64,000 nt of DNA from Onchidella celtica (Eukaryota > Mollusca > Gastropoda > Systellommatophora > Onchidiidae): NCBI GenBank assembly GCA_963931925.1, contig OZ007575.1:41793612-41857611 (forward strand). The letters are read 5' to 3'. Below the pieces are notes generated by a model that was given only the letters and a program-made list of their open reading frames with translations, made no database searches and had not been told where the DNA came from. Each line of letters opens with the position of its first letter. The first letter of the stretch is position 1. The translations under genes were made by a program, and so were the position numbers. Below, piece by piece: positions 40,478 to 51,206 of this stretch.

Positions 40478-43400
40478 GGGGAGAGAATGAGTGTTTACAG
40501 GAACGTGCGGGCAGTGCACAGGCAAGGAACAGGCTCATTCATCCTTACAAGGGGTGGAAGTTCATCCCAAAAAAATCAGTTCCGCTTAATAGCATGTTTA
40601 AAACTTCGTTATTATTTCCTTTATGAGAATATCTATAGTATTCCCAAATTCGTGCTTAAGTAGCTGTAGTGTTGGATTTTTCGTAATGTGGAAGAATATA
40701 ATCTGTAAGGTCAAAACATTCTTTAAGAGAACTTTTCATCACCCTGCCACTCCTTGACCCTAAATTGGAACGCCCTGCACGCGCAGGCTAAACGGCTGAG
40801 CCAGCCACGAGCAAGCGAAGAAAACAGGGTGGCTCCTTTTATAGAAGTTACCCCTGGTTTACGCGAGGGAAGGGTTGCATGTACACGAGATGTAGGTAGA
40901 TAGAATGATAGTAACACAAGGGAGAAATACGTTAAAAAAATGTAAAGAAAAATACCAGCTACCTGTACAATAGATGTATTTTTATTTCGAATGGAAGATG
41001 TTCCGCCGGCTTCCCCTAATGCCTTTGCCTAAAACAACAGTGGCCCAGGTCTAAAGCTCTTTGAGTCATGTAATATGAGCGTGTACTTACAGCAAACACT
41101 GCTCAAAAGATTACCCAGGGCGAGCATTTTTCAATTTTAATATTTCGATATTCTTGCAGTCGGAGTTGTACGGAATGTGTGTACTCGCTGTGGATAGGAG
41201 ATAGACAGTAAAAGGGGCCCGGGGGGGGGGGGGGTCGGCTAGGAGTTCCCTCAGTGGCTGTCAGTACAAATCCCATTTTTCTGGTGGTACCAAAGGAGGT
41301 ATGTAGAGGAGGAGTGAGAGAACGAGTGGGGCGGAGGCTGGTGCTATGAAAAAGAGAAATCAAGAAATAGTGTCAGAGAAACAGTAAGCCAAAGCACAAG
41401 AAATACTTTGTAGAGAGAGGAGAAGTTATCTCGCACACATGTACACTCCTGTTACACATCTACACGCTGAGTTATAAACATCAAGCCGGTAGAGGGGAAA
41501 TACATAGGAGAGTGTTATTAGATAGTTGTAATCAAATTATGCTTTCAGCATTTAAATCGTCTTCCTCTGGTACCTATTTCGTTTTAAAAAATGGAAACAA
41601 AAATGAGATGAAGGTAATGAGGGATGAGAGGCTCACATGTGCAGGGAAAGGTTGACGCATGTGTGTTAAGAATGTATATCAAAACAGGAAGTGAGAGCAG
41701 GCGAGAAAGAGAAGAAAGAAAGACAACAGGAGGCACAGAACGAATGAAACGGAAAGAAAAAGGGGGGTGGGTGGGTGGGAAGAGGAACAGACAAGAAATA
41801 AGAAGAAATAAAGATAACGGGATGAATTAAACGAACAAAAGGGAGAGCAAATGCTGATGGGTTGGAAGGAGAGGGGGGGGGGGAGAGGAACAGGCAGGAA
41901 AAAAAGAAGAAATGTAGACAACGGGATTTACAGAACGAATAAATCCTGGGGAAATGACAGAAGGAAATGGAAATTAAGGAGGGAAAAAGAGAGAAACAGG
42001 GACCGAAAAGAATAAAGCAATGTAGAAAGTAAAATATTGGGAAAAACATTATACGAAAAATAAATAACCCTAACTGTGTGGCAAATTCACAGGTACAGGC
42101 AAAAAAAGTTGATGGAGGAGGCCCTGTCTGTGTTTCTTGAGACCACCTTACCACACAACTAACTATTACCGAGATCCATCCAGTGTTGGAAATGAGCCAC
42201 TCTACCGGTCTGTGTCATGTGTAAATTTGCCAACAGTCTGAGATAAACAGGTTCTTTGGTTAAAGAAAAAAGCCGCTTGTGATAAATTGCTGATGAGTCC
42301 AGCAGCTATAAAACTATTTATCATTATCTGCAGCTGTCGTTTAATAAGAAATGGTTGTACAATCGTCATGTAATATGCGTGAAGGAAAGACATCTCTAAA
42401 AGCACACTTTGCTAGTTAATTGAGCCATTAACATGTATTATTATGAAAGGAGAAAGTGTTCAGGCACAGGAGACAACGTTTTTGTAGGAATTCATTGAAA
42501 AATCTACTTTTATAATGTGGTAACTTGGAGGCTATGTTTCCCCCTTTTGAAAAAGAAAAAGTAAAACAATATACAGCTGGTATACAGATATGAAATTTCG
42601 GAGATAAGAAATAATGGTATTAGCTAGGCTTTTGTGGTATCAATTTTGTGTTGATGGTTTATTCTGAAAAGTAGTTACACAGAAAACAAAACACTGTAGG
42701 CGAGGCTGTGGACTTCCTTATCAACTTTTTAAAAAAGCACGATTCTCCGCACTAAGCACTACCGCTCAAAGACGCTGTATGTAGTTTTGAGTCCGAGTGT
42801 GGGTGTTACGGCGCATTGGCACGATATGGGCCTCCGTGGTGTTCAGATCTTGATTAATTTCAATTCCACACACAGAATTAAACAGCTTTGTATAAACCTT
42901 TGGTAAACTTCTCAAAAGCTGTTTTGTGTGATACTGAAAATCATTTTGTAAATAGATATGTATGTAAAGAAGTCTTTAAATCGAGTTGTAGATCCTAGCA
43001 CCTTTCGAAAAGGACAAGACGCACTATCAGTGTTACGGAACGTTCTGCCTATGAGAAGAAAAAAAAATCACTATCACAGAATTTCTTTTTCAAAAATCCG
43101 AAAAACCGCTATTGTCATTGCAGAAAAATTTAACAATGAATTATTTTGTTAAAAACATACTGGTACTGGTCCCTGTGGCCTAGCGTTTAGATTCCAGTTT
43201 TCTCCTTCACCGAAGGAGGGGGGGGGGGGGGAATAACCATGCTGGTATGTTTTAAGTGAGTATGATAATAAGAAACAAATTCGGGGAAAAGGAGGAGGGA
43301 GGGGGGAGGAGAGACCATTGCAGGCTACTGTTGGAAATTGAGGGGTCAGCGCAGCGATATCAGACACACTTTATTTATTTTGTCTCCATATTCAATGGCG

Positions 43401-43996
43401 GGTTAAAGTGTGTTTGTGCCTCGAGAAGCATTTTGTAGACCTTATCTGACAGTTCACAGAATAGCAAAGTTGTATGTTACTCTTGTAACATTTTTTTTTC
43501 GGAAAGGGGGGGGGGGTGGTAAAGGGCACATTTTATGGAATGCCAGTCTCTCATTTATGTGAAGACCCAATTCATACCGATTGCAAAACTGCCAAACACC
43601 CGGACTCCATAAAATTGGCAGTCACATTATGATAGTGATCATTGCAATCGTGTTCTTGGCAAACAGTAGCAGTCGTGAAACAAATTTACGACATCTCAGA
43701 CCGGTTACGACAACAAATAGGTTGTAAATTAGACAAACATACACGTATTAATAAAATAATGGCTTCTGTATGGGTTTCCGCGTGACACCAATTAGCATTA
43801 ATGGTCTGCAAGAGGTTTCTGGAGCCACTTCAGGCTGTGGTTTACCTCTTCACCGTTTTGAATGCTCTTCTGCCTCGTTTTGGGGGTTCTCTTGACTCCT
43901 TATGGAGTCTTAAGTCGTGTCATGACTACGTGAGTCTTTAGAGGTCGCTCCGAGTCTTCTGGTCAATGCCTTAAAGTCCGTGAGAAAGTTTTGCCG
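40478..43996. other. No gene identified; purine-rich tracts
   Basis: GGGAGA/GAAAG-rich stretches at 41640-42030 (several poly-G runs), poly-G at 41219-41234 and 43208-43222, and the second TTGTAGATC repeat at 42975-43022. The apparent long minus-strand ORFs over 41666-42154 are Pro/Ser/Phe-rich translations of the purine tract. Confidence 0.55.
42975..43022 (+). repeat. Dispersed repeat with TTGTAGATCT core, copy 2 of 3
   Basis: TTTAAATCGAGTTGTAGATCC, then CTTTCGAAAAGGACAAGACG; diverged match to 19018-19080. Confidence 0.65.
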
Positions 43997-44179
43997 TCAG
44001 AGAATATCCAGCTGTTGGTGCCATCTCCTTATGACAACTGGACATTCTTCCGTAACCCAAATACTTATGTCATTCCTAAGAACTGGGTTACGTCCACGTG
44101 GACCACATAACTGTGCTGGAATACGAAGAAGTTTGAAGTTTGGGGAAGGCACGTCGACACTATTAGCGGTCACTTTGTG
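43997..44179 (-). pseudogene. Exon-like open segment, unrecognised
   Basis: A good acceptor (GCCTTTTTCCAG) is followed by 60 sense codons beginning HKVTANSVDVPSPNFKLL, with GPRGRNPVLRNDISIWVTEE in the middle, ending in TGA at 43997-43999. After the stop the same frame stays open with NFLTDFKALTRRLGATSKD before further stops. It looks more protein-like than surrounding ORFs and may be a decayed transposon protein or a last exon. I do not recognise the family. Confidence 0.25.
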
Positions 44180-46290
44180 CTGGAAAAAGGCAAAACGATA
44201 GACGGAACATAACAGAAAGTTAGAACAGAAAGAGACTATCAGAAGTTCCAGCGAACTGCCAGTGGATAACGAAGAAAATGAATGCATTGATTAATACGTT
44301 TTTCTAACCATCGCTCCCTTGCCCAGCGACGAGGGTGGAAATGATCAGTAGGAGGATTGGTCTAAGAAAACGTTCTGCTGCATTATTTCCGATCTACTGC
44401 CATGTACTCATGGTCATTCCACAATTTGCCTAAGTAATGTTTTGGCGTTTTTTTGAAAATTGAAGAAAGCTGTTTATTTCGAATGTAGTGGTAGCTGTTG
44501 TTACGGGAGCGTAATATTCTACATAGAAAGCTAAAGTTAAACAATGAAAATAATTCAGTACTTTCTCTACTTGGCTTTGTGATTAGACTACTCTTACTTA
44601 ACAACAGCTAATGGTGAATTCCTTTATTTATGGAGCTAAGCAGCTGATATTAACCAGGACTAACAGGGATAATACAATGGGAAGAAAAAAGCATTGCACT
44701 TCGTTGGTTGCTATGGTTACCGCGGCTGCAAATAACTTCTTATTAATGTATTGCAGAAAAATTTCATACGGAACTTCCCGAGTCCAAACCAAAGGCCAAT
44801 TCTGAGAGTTTTCTTCAGGTATAAGACTTACTTTAATATTTCAAACAAAATGTAAATGAAAGTAGTCAGTAATGAAGAAAGCTTTCTTACACTTAAAACG
44901 TGTAAAAAAAAAAAAAATTCCATCACAACCACCAGTAACTATAGCAACAATAAATTTCATGTTTTATACAGTGTTTTGCTTCAAAGTATGTGATACCAAT
45001 AAGCTCCGCTTTTTATTAGCTTCGTGGCTTCTTAATAAAGAAAATAATTCACTTTCATCTGTAATCCCCCCCCCCCCCGCCCACCTCAATGAAAACCTGA
45101 TATCCGGTAACATGTCTTGTGCGGTCACACTGACATGTGTATCCCTGTACAGCTATGTCACTGCGCTTTCAAATTATTGTATGACCAGGTCAGAGTTCCT
45201 ACTTCGTAAAACGCCGAGCACTTGATGTCTAATTCAGATATCTGTTCAAAGACTTACTTATATTTTAAACATTATCAAACATTCACTTTGGCATCCTGTA
45301 AGGACAGGTCAACACGAGTGATAATTTAAGTTACCAGTGTGAGAAATATTTAGTTAGCGGCAATGAAAATGTTGCTTTTCACTTTGGAGATGAAAAAAGA
45401 AACCCACTCATGTGTGCTTCGAAAACGAGGGCCGTTTGTTGTATTCCGACAACTAATAATAGTTTCTCGGACTGGGGAACTAAAACATCACAGCTGTGCG
45501 CCTGGCTTAGGCGATGGGTAATTGTTCTTTGCTAGAAGAAATAAATTCAGTGATGATACCCGAGAAACAGGATACGGAGACCGATCAATCCGCCAAATTC
45601 CGTCCTTCGACATTTTGCCCGCGTATCATCCATCAATGCAACATTTTGCCCAACATCCCTTCATAACTGAACGAAAAAGACCTGTACCACAGAGCTCTGT
45701 GGGTAGTACTCATCGTGTTTATATGTACCCGCAAGTTGTGGACATTTAGTGAAAGAAGGAATGGTCCGTCTGGTATTGTGTGTCTCGGATGATACTACAA
45801 ACACCAAAAGTTGGCAGCTGTACATGACTTCCTAGCGGACGGCTGGTACTTCAAGAATTCCTAAGTTAATGGATATTTTAATTGATGATAGACAGCCAGT
45901 TCAGGAGAAGGGAAGGAAGAGGGGAGAGGGGAGAGGGAGGGACAACGTGGTATTTGACAAAGTAACCTTAGGCTGAACATAAACACAACTCGGAATTTTC
46001 AGTGTTTTGCTTTGTAATTTAACTACCTTACGGTCCCCTATCAAATACCAAATAAGAATGGCAGTTTATAATATTATCATAATGGCGTACCGCGGAATGC
46101 GACATCTGACATAGATACTAATACTATACTTCATTGTCACGCAATTTCATAAGTAAGCATGGGCGTACACGTTCAACAAATTATATACATGGACGGACGG
46201 AGAAAGATACAAAAGATAACGTTTGCCCTCGGCAGTTTCCTCAGCAAGACATAATATAGCTAGATGTGATCCATTCTTCACTGAGGTTCC
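44180..46290. other. No gene identified
   Basis: Unassigned sequence with a poly-C run (45065-45078). Short ORFs here have no features I would defend as genes. Confidence 0.5.
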
Positions 46291-46293
46291 TTA

Positions 46294-46942
46294 AGGCCTG
46301 TTTACACTGGTAGGTTTTAGGAATAGAAAAACGGAATCGCGGCCGTGGGGGAAGAACTCTCCTAGCTTTCCGATTTTTGCTTTCCGATTTCCCCCTCGAA
46401 ACGCGGCTTGTTTACACTAGTCCGTTTTCTGAATGAGAAGCGATGCGCATCGTTTGTTTTGGTCATGTGAGTGGGATGGACGCTCGCGTGGCGGCCGCTG
46501 GCCTCTCACTCGTCCAGCGAAGGAAATGTTCGGTTCAGGTTCAGCATTTCAATGTATGAATGTGAAATTAATCTGATCTTTCAAGGCTTTTATCACTCAC
46601 TAAAATTCCAAGGGCTTTAGTTCTCGTCTGCTTGTTATGACATGTGGGCGATTTAGTATCCCATAGACAGCTCTCGCCCTCAAGAATGTTTGGGTGAAAG
46701 TTTCTTCGATAGGTCTACCGAACGCCATTACACCGAGGCGGTAGTCACGTGACGCATAACCTTTCCGTAATCGGAATGAAAATAGGAATGGTCCTATTCC
46801 AGCGTTTCAGGGGGAAATCGGAAAGGAAATAGGAAAGGGTCGGATTCCATTCGGTTTTCGGAACAGTGTAAACCCGACAGGCTTTCCGCTAGATTTCCTT
46901 TCCTTTTTTCTATTCCTAAAACCTACCAATGTAAACAGGCCT
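46294..46942. mobile_element. PIF/Harbinger-like foldback MITE (649 bp)
   Basis: The left end AGGCCTGTTTACACTGGTAG faces the right end CTACCAATGTAAACAGGCCT, and the flanks are TTA on both sides (46291-46293, 46943-46945). A 3-bp TTA/TWA duplication is characteristic of PIF/Harbinger. The inverted repeat is long: TTTCCGATTTCCCCCT near 46380 faces GGGGGAAATCGGAAAGG near 46810, so each arm is over 100 bp. No transposase ORF is present. The centre (46440-46740) is GC-richer with ACGTGA. Confidence 0.9.
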
Positions 46943-47572
46943 TTACCATGTCACTTGATGTAATATGCATGTTATTGGGTTTATCGAGTTACGACATGTT
47001 TACGCAATGATGCGTTAGAAGTGTGTACCATGTATTTGCTCTTAAATGCTCAATGAAAGAGAATTTCCCGCATGGGGTAATAAAGTGATTATCTTATGTA
47101 CGCTTAACCCTCAGATGGTCTGATTGATTCGCTTTAAAGGGGTGAGGAGGGGGAGGATTGTTTGCAATCATGATTTTCTAGGACCTCACCATGATTTAAA
47201 AAGACCATGCACATGGAAAATTCTTTGCCCTGAACACTGAATTTTGCGACTGAACACTTTTAGATCCACTCTGGAAATGTCAAAGTGATCATGAAAACTT
47301 TCCTAAATTAATATAGTGATGAATCACAGTGCAGGTATAAAAATGTAGTTAATGAGCATCGGTGTGCGCTAGATTTCTTTAAAACTTTTCAGAAACGAAA
47401 ATACACATATTTATTCAAAAGTTTTGAATTAGGGTAAAACATGGAGACAAACAAACATTTACGCTGATGATTCCAACTATAAAGAAAAAAAAATATTTTA
47501 ACTGTATGTATAGACTTCATGCATATCCGAAGAAGACACTATGCCTGCGGATCCATGAAAGAATTGTTTTCT

Positions 47573-47633
47573 GACGTGGACCCACAACGCATCCTGTCCT
47601 TTCTGAGAGAGGCCAAGATCTACAACTTGATTT
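47573..47633 (-). repeat. Dispersed repeat with TTGTAGATCT core, copy 3 of 3
   Basis: On the minus strand AAATCAAGTTGTAGATCTTG, then TCTCAGAAAGGACAGGATGC and GTGGGTCCACG; matches 19018-19080 in inverted orientation. Confidence 0.8.
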
Positions 47634-48282
47634 AATAACGTTTATAGTCTATACTCATTTACAAAACTTTTTTCCAGATCTACACAAAACAACTGTTTCA
47701 GAATTTTACCAATATGTTGAAATCACATGGGTGTATTTAATTCTATGTTAAACTTAAAACCTCTGAATACAAAACAAAGATAAAGAAAGTTGTCAAGAAC
47801 AGATGAAGTCCATAAATGCCGTGCTAGGTCACGAGTTCAGTGAGTAAATTTTCACGACTTGTTAATTCTAACCAGCGTAATTTGTCCTTGAGCTGTTCTC
47901 GTGAACAGTTTGTTTGAAACACTTTTGTTTTAGAGATGGAAAGAAAGTGGGGCGAGATAGAATAAATGTATAGCTAGGAGTGACAGAGCCGTTCTCGACC
48001 CCGTGATTTTGATGAACACTTAGAAGGGAAGAGAAGGGGCGAATAAGGATAGATAGTTTAAGACGCTTAGTCGCGTTCAGAAATTCGTGCATAAAATGTA
48101 GAAAGCACGAGGGTTTAAAGATTTCAGTAGTTGTTTTGACATTTTAAATTGACCTTGTCTGTATTAGTGCAAGGCCGTAACCGACTTATACAATAGAATA
48201 AATTATACTGCGAGCTCAGCTCGGAGCTGACCGCACCAATGAAATCTAGGGATTTGGACGGTAGTTGCAGGTGGCTAGACAG

Positions 48283-48290
48283 TATAAAAG
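48283..48290 (+). promoter_or_regulatory. TATA-box-like sequence in unit 1
   Basis: TATAAAAG, about 25-30 bases before ATCCTGCACTCCA. Its position upstream of the hairpin cluster fits a pol II start there, but unit 2 does not keep it. Confidence 0.3.
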
Positions 48291-48352
48291 TCTGCCCAGA
48301 CATATATCCTGCACTCCATACAGAAAACTCCAATCTGTGCAGGCGTCGGCAC

Positions 48353-48490
48353 GATTCTGCCTGAAGAATCATAAAAGCGTTGTACGACTCATGTCTAGTC
48401 CACTATAGACATTTGAGATGAATCCATATGCCTGAATGAGATATGCCCACCGCTATTGTCCATCGTTCCCTGGTCTCTAACACCAGGGAA
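48353..48490 (+). ncRNA. Candidate structured RNA segment, unit 1 (three hairpins, then GTAAG)
   Basis: Hairpin 1: GATTCT 48353-48358 with AGAATC 48365-48370. Hairpin 2: CTCA-TGTCTA 48388-48397 with TAGACA-(TT)-TGAG 48406-48417. Hairpin 3: TTCCCTGGT 48466-48474 with ACCAGGGAA 48482-48490. A donor-like CGTAAG follows at 48495-48500. Each hairpin recurs in unit 2 with partner changes that keep pairing. A TATAAAAG lies 70 bases upstream. RNA status is inferred from covariation only. Confidence 0.4.
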
Positions 48491-48677
48491 TAATCGTAAG
48501 TGTTTGTCTATTGATGACTCAACCATGAACGAGGAGCTGAACATAAGTTATCCAGTAGGACAGGATTGCCGCATATACTAGGAGTGCTACCCAAGAATGC
48601 AAGATAAAGATATATATAGACTTGCAACTAGTATGAATGTATGGCATACACATCTGTGAATTGTGATTGATTTGTCT

Positions 48678-48749
48678 GGATGAGGCTGGGCATTGCCAGC
48701 CCATCCTAGAGTAGATCTCTAGACTTAACTACGTCAGTTTGTATTGACG
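48678..48749 (+). other. Second conserved hairpin group, unit 1
   Basis: GGATG-A-GGCTGG (48678-48689) pairs with CCAGCC-CATCC (48696-48706), an 11-bp stem with one bulged A; then CTAGAG/CTCTAG (48706-48722) and CGTCA/TGACG (48732-48749). Unit 2 has the same three at 51945-51973, 51973-51987 and 52002-52019. Confidence 0.6.
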
Positions 48750-50472
48750 GGCTCGATTATTATAAGCGTTAGGCACAAATGGCTGAGATGACATTGTCGC
48801 CAGAGACCATATTAGTGTATTGATTGATATATAGTAGGCAGACCAGATCTGAGATGTATATAATTAGTACTTAGATTGTTAGTGAGTCAGAAGTATAATA
48901 ATATTATAGGAATCTAGAGTAGAATTCTAGTGAGGTATTATTGAATTTGGATTTGATGCTGCTGATGTTGTCCTTACTATATAATAGATCTAGACAAAAT
49001 TGTTAGGGTAATTAATGTAATTAAATTTGTGGCCCTGCAGGTCTGTTTATGAAACTTATTCAGATTGTCCTTAGTGTGTGGCATGGTACGAAAGATTAAA
49101 TAGATATATAAAACTCTCGATTTAAAAGAATGCAGTCGAAGCCTTAAGTAGACGGATTCCCCCCAAATCCATAACATTAGGATAACAACATCGTAACAAA
49201 AGTGTCCCAAAAATAGACCGTGAAGGGCGTAAAGTGGCCGTCATCGTGCGGACTCGCCATAAAACCCAAAACTCAAACTCAGACCTTATTTACCAGATTC
49301 CGCATAATCTCTGACAGATGTACAAATACACTACGCCAAAAGAAGCAACAACATCTATGTACAAGTGATAGCAATTACTTGCTGGTTGGATGGGTCAGAG
49401 TTATGTACAGTAAACATCTTTGTCACGAGCAGGTGAGCTGGGATCAGTAGTTACGGGGGAAGGGGGTCGAGTAAAGTTAACCCACGGCCCACGGGTAATG
49501 AAAAGCGTGCATGTTGTGAGTGGGGGGGGGGGGGTCTGCATGAGGCGAGAGCGCTGTAGGACTATCACTGCAAGTTAGAAGGTCCCAGGGGACGGACGTG
49601 AGTGAGAACAGTCGGGAGATTGTGACAGTGTTTCCAGTGATGACTGGTAGGTGGAACGATGATTGATAATTATGATTGATGTATTATATTCGTCTACGAC
49701 CATGATGTAAATAAGTATATGTGAGGAATGTGGAAGTCCTTGATACTGTATATAGCAATGTGCGCCATGAGCGATAGATGGAAGTTAGCTTCATGGATTT
49801 GTAGCGAGAGTGAGTAGGGTGTAATACGGTGGAGGTGTTACCGTAAGATGTTTGGTGAGTGAAATGTGAACTAGTGTGTGTACGCTTCATGAGTTGTAAT
49901 GAGTGGTGAAGTGATTAGAAATGGTATGGTATTATACCAATGTAATGTTATTTTTGTAGGTGCCGGGGTCGGGCCGAAGAGCCGCCTACGGTGAGCACAG
50001 GGGATAGGCCAGCATAGGGCCGAAGGCCACACATAGGCCAGGAGTGAAGCTGTCGGTGTAGGACAGTCGCAGCACATGAGTCGTGGCAGTCTGGCCACAG
50101 ACAGGGATGTATATATGATCGTGAATGTGCTATTAAGATGTACTACTGTGACATGGATGTATTACTGTGCGAATGAGATATTCATGTGAATTGAAGTATT
50201 AACGTGCTATGGCCACGTGAGGTGTATAAGAGGCTAAAGTGTATTGCCATAGGGAGGCGCTATTGAGAGACTGTGGTGTGAAAGAATACTAGTGTGTCAT
50301 TAAGACCCTGAGTGGAGAGGCTGAGGTCGAGGTGTCTTTAGAAGTAATTACCGGGTTGTGGACCCGAGGAAGTGTGCTTACGGAAGAAGGCCGTGGACGG
50401 CAGTTAACTTGAAGAATATAATGTATGTATGTATGTAATTGCACTGTTATCCTTACCTTTATATTTATGTTT

Positions 50473-50478
50473 AATAAA
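50473..50478 (+). terminator. Possible polyadenylation signal
   Basis: AATAAA followed within 15-25 bases by a TG/GT-rich stretch (TGTGTGAGTCTGATGGGTTG). It could end a transcript starting in unit 1 and spliced to an exon beginning near 49960 (after TTTTTGTAG). Inferred without transcript data. Confidence 0.25.
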
Positions 50479-50620
50479 TGTGTGAGTCTGATGGGTTGTT
50501 CTGTTAAGTGTTATACTTGTTCGTTCGTGATTGTTGTCCTGTTATAACCATCGCATCTCCCAGTCTGGGATTTGTGACAATCTTTTTATATACTTATTAC
50601 ATCGAGAGAAGTTTAAGAGG

Positions 50621-50692
<72 letters not shown>
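50621..50692. repeat. (TCTA)n microsatellite
   Basis: About 18 pure units; a shorter TCTG/TCTA run at 50770-50810 belongs to the duplicated flank. Confidence 0.97.
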
Positions 50693-50774
50693 ACTGCCTG
50701 TCTGTGTTATATAATATATTATATATATACTTTATATATTTGCTACTTCGAGAGAAGTTTACGAGGTCTATCTC

Positions 50775-50809
<35 letters not shown>

Positions 50810-51206
50810 GAGATATATGAAAGACAGCCAGTGGTAATGAAACGAATAATCGGCCTCTTAAACTAATGTTTTCTTTTGCTTCGTACATCGGTTGTTTGGC
50901 TTTCATTTCCAGCTTCGAGTTCCTAGAATGAGAGACCAATTCTTTTGTGGTATGGCATCATGACTCACCAAGGGAGTTAATAGGTCTAGATTTTTCATCT
51001 TTCTCTGTTCGTTGTCTCCCATTGTCTATATATAGGATTGTGTTATGGTGGTAGTAGATCATTGTTTCCCTGTTGGAGTCAGCCTCAGTCTGTTTGTTAT
51101 TGAATTTGCTACAGTGCTATATTAATGATGTAAGTTGTCTTGTTTACAGCATCCGCTCCACTATTTTTACGGAAGATGACGTATGTGTCAGGGTTAGGAT
51201 TTGAAT

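Larger units (their letters stand above)
47817..49140 (+). repeat. Diverged 1.3-kb direct repeat, unit 1 (structured, non-coding)
   Basis: Begins TGCCGTGCTAGGTCACG and ends near CTCTCGATTTAAAAGAATGC. It aligns in order along its length with 51207-52412: AGAGATGGAAAGAAAGTGGG, TCGACCCCGTG, GGCGAATAAGGA, AATTCGT.CATAAAA, the hairpin cluster, the GGATGAGGCTGG hairpin, GATGCTGCTGATGTTGTC (48955-48972) and AATTTGTGGCCCT. No ORF is conserved between the units. It may be a duplicated non-coding gene or an unclassified element; it lacks convincing LTR features. Confidence 0.85.
49141..51206 (+). other. Spacer between the two structured units
   Basis: No ORF that I would call a gene. A GC-rich stretch at 49960-50100 follows an acceptor-like TTTTTGTAG; GTAT repeats lie near 50425. 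The 50580-50800 part is a local duplication: CGAGAGAAGTTTAAGAGGTC at 50603 and CGAGAGAAGTTTACGAGGTC at 50749, each followed by TCTA/TCTG repeats. Confidence 0.5.

Noticed and set aside
41666-42154. 162-codon minus-strand ORF rich in Phe, Ser and Pro
   Set aside because: It is complementary to a purine-rich (GGGA/GAAA) tract; low-complexity composition and no domain.
42277-42325. Hammerhead ribozyme suggested by CTGATGAGTCC flanked by GATAAAT / ATTTATC
   Set aside because: The GAAA core is TAAAA, stem II does not pair (GTCC has no GGAC) and there is no stem III or cleavage-site triplet.
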